NCBI RefSeq assembly: GCF_000468095.1
Contig: NZ_ASZC01000007.1
Span: 186,001-250,000, forward strand
Reading direction: 5' to 3'
DNA from: Pantoea sp. AS-PWVM4
GTDB taxonomy: Bacteria > Pseudomonadota > Gammaproteobacteria > Enterobacterales > Enterobacteriaceae
DNA: 64,000 bases
The translations under genes and the position numbers were made by a program. The notes under the pieces were generated by a model. The model was not told the origin of the DNA, ran no database searches, and saw only the letters and a list, made by a program, of their open reading frames with translations. Shown here piece by piece: positions 62,795 through 64,000 of this stretch (position 1 is its first letter; every line of letters begins with the position of its first letter).

Positions 62795-64000
62795 TCAGCC
62801 CCTCATCTTTTCTGCTCTGATTACGCCTGCCACGCTATCCAGATTAAGGTGCTGACCAAAATGCTCATCGATTTCAGTCTGGTGTGTTACTGCAATCACG
62901 GTACAGTCCGGCAGCCAGGTTTTAACAAGTTGCAGCATCTCCCGCGCCGACTGTGCATCCAGATTGCTGGTCGCTTCATCCAGCCACAAGATGTCCGGTT
63001 TCAACAGCAATGCGCGGGCAAATGCGAGTCGTTGTTTCTGACCGCCTGACAGTACCTGCTCCCAGTTGAGCTGCTTATCAAGCGCCCCACTCCACTCACC
63101 AAGACCGGTCTTAGTGAGATACCGCACCAGTTTTTCCGAGTCTGGATCGGCAGGCTGCGGATAGCAAAGAACATCCCGTAACGTCCCCTGTCCGATATAA
63201 GCGCGTTGTGGCAGCAAAAGACTTTTGCCCTGCTGGCTTTGCCAGTGCCCTTCAAACCAGGGCCAGACCCCGGACAGGGTTCTCAGCAATGTTGATTTCC
63301 CGATACCGCTTCTGCCGGAAAGTTTGCTCCAGCTTCCGGCAGGAAAACCGAATTGCATGTCTGACAACAGGGTTTTTCCCTGTGGAGTGGTAACCGTGAG
63401 TTTATCTACCTGTGTCATTTCACCCGACACACTGAGGTCCCGGTTGTTCTGGCACTCCGCGATTGCCTGGGAGAACTGCTCCAGACGCGAAATACTCGCC
63501 GACAATTCTACCAGGGCCTTATAAACACGGATGAACCAGCTCAGCGCCCCGTGAACCTGACCAAAAGCGGAACGTACCTGCATCAGACCACCCAGAGTGA
63601 TCGTTTTTGCCATAAACAGGGGCAATGCAGCAAACACCGGCACAATCAGGCTGATACGAGTATAACCGGTGGTAAAGAAGCCAAGGTTACGCTCTCCGTT
63701 CATCAAGGCACGCCAGTTTTGTACGATGGCACCAAAGGCGCGATTCAGATGTTGCTTCTCCCAGGACTCCCCCTGATAAAGCGCGATTTGCTCCGCGTTA
63801 TCATGCTTACGTAACAGGGCTGCACGAAAGTCAGCTTCGGCGCGTTGTTTCTGATAATTCAGGCCATGCAGCTTCTTGCCAATCAGATGGGTCACCAGAC
63901 TGCCCACCAGCGTGTAAAGCAGCGCAACCCAGACCAGATAACCTCTAATCACCCACTCCTGCCCGAACAGGGTGAAGGTCTGAACGCCCGAGAGCTTCCA
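62795..64000 (-). CDS. YddA/SbmA-type ABC exporter, C-terminal part (5' end outside window)
   Basis: 401 codons are in the window and the frame stays open to the right edge (WKLSGVQTFTLFGQEWVIRG at the very end). Half of the SbmA/BacA-like membrane domain (helices around IRGYLVWVALLYTLVGSLVT and PVFAALPLFMAKTITLGGLM) is followed by an ATPase domain with Walker A SGRSGIGKST, signature LSGGQKQR, Walker B ILWLDEATSNLD and switch His AVTHQ. This order (ABC_membrane_2-like plus ATPase) is YddA-type, putative peptide, vitamin or fatty-acid exporters. Confidence 0.88.
   Translation of the reverse strand, partial: WKLSGVQTFTLFGQEWVIRGYLVWVALLYTLVGSLVTHLIGKKLHGLNYQKQRAEADFRAALLRKHDNAEQIALYQGESWEKQHLNRAFGAIVQNWRALMNGERNLGFFTTGYTRISLIVPVFAALPLFMAKTITLGGLMQVRSAFGQVHGALSWFIRVYKALVELSASISRLEQFSQAIAECQNNRDLSVSGEMTQVDKLTVTTPQGKTLLSDMQFGFPAGSWSKLSGRSGIGKSTLLRTLSGVWPWFEGHWQSQQGKSLLLPQRAYIGQGTLRDVLCYPQPADPDSEKLVRYLTKTGLGEWSGALDKQLNWEQVLSGGQKQRLAFARALLLKPDILWLDEATSNLDAQSAREMLQLVKTWLPDCTVIAVTHQTEIDEHFGQHLNLDSVAGVIRAEKMRG

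Noticed and set aside
1..64000. CRISPR arrays, tRNA, rRNA and intact insertion sequences
   Set aside because: No regularly spaced repeats, cloverleaf ends or transposase motifs were seen on either strand.

Overview
The window looks like an accessory, mosaic region of an enterobacterial genome, most likely an Erwiniaceae-type organism (Pantoea/Erwinia-like). The grounds are an H-NS paralogue, two DUF1471 (BhsA/YhcN-type) genes, an OmpV/MipA gene beside a two-component system, a YddA/SbmA-type ABC exporter and a complete srfABC-type locus. A Cre/Dre/Panto-type recombinase with its own lox/rox-like site, a decayed DotM/IcmP/TrbA (I-type conjugation) gene, toxin-antitoxin remnants and many gene fragments suggest a large plasmid or a plasmid-derived island. 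No rRNA, tRNA, CRISPR array or intact insertion sequence was seen.

Layout. 1-0.7 kb: HigBA-like toxin-antitoxin pair, cut by the window edge, with an inverted-repeat operator. 0.7-3.8 kb: NAD-dependent dehydrogenase, a small coding remnant, an MFS exporter and a divergent TetR regulator with repeated operators. 3.9-6.9 kb: lipoprotein and two secreted proteins of unknown function. 7.0-9.5 kb: PD-(D/E)XK nuclease-like gene, a rox-like palindrome and a Cre/Dre-type recombinase. 9.5-14.4 kb: AraC/PEBP pair, orphan YezG-like immunity gene, hns, and an isochorismatase-family hydrolase plus AraC pair preceded by a Thr-rich leader peptide. 14.4-18.6 kb: a tripartite MFS multidrug pump (outer-membrane factor, EmrA-like, EmrB-like). 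18.6-31 kb: decayed and AT-rich, with a DotM/TrbA pseudogene, unknown proteins, gene fragments, a vapBC-like relic, and a putative aerolysin-like toxin bracketed by two near-identical DUF1471 gene copies.

31.2-48.0 kb: a tightly packed co-directional 12-gene operon around srfA, srfB (Hsp70/actin-like ATPase) and srfC (GTPase-like). It adds two lipoproteins, two further bitopic membrane proteins (one with a TerD-like domain), a periplasmic von Willebrand A protein, a MacB/LolCDE-like ABC pair, a formylglycine-generating-enzyme-like protein and a small exported protein, and it ends in a perfect 18-bp hairpin. Taken together this reads as a trans-envelope machine energised by a cytoplasmic ATPase/GTPase pair; this is the strongest candidate for an under-described system.

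48-64 kb: a small membrane protein, MipA/OmpV with its two-component system, two small genes, an autotransporter with duplicated Ig/cadherin-like repeats, a MACPF protein with lectin-like repeats, a protein with two HNH nuclease modules, a CHAP amidase, an NTF2-like protein and the C-terminal part of a YddA/SbmA-type ABC exporter running off the right edge.

Start codons were moved from the longest open frame wherever a ribosome binding site favoured an internal start. No database search was possible, so family calls rest on motifs and remembered family sequences.
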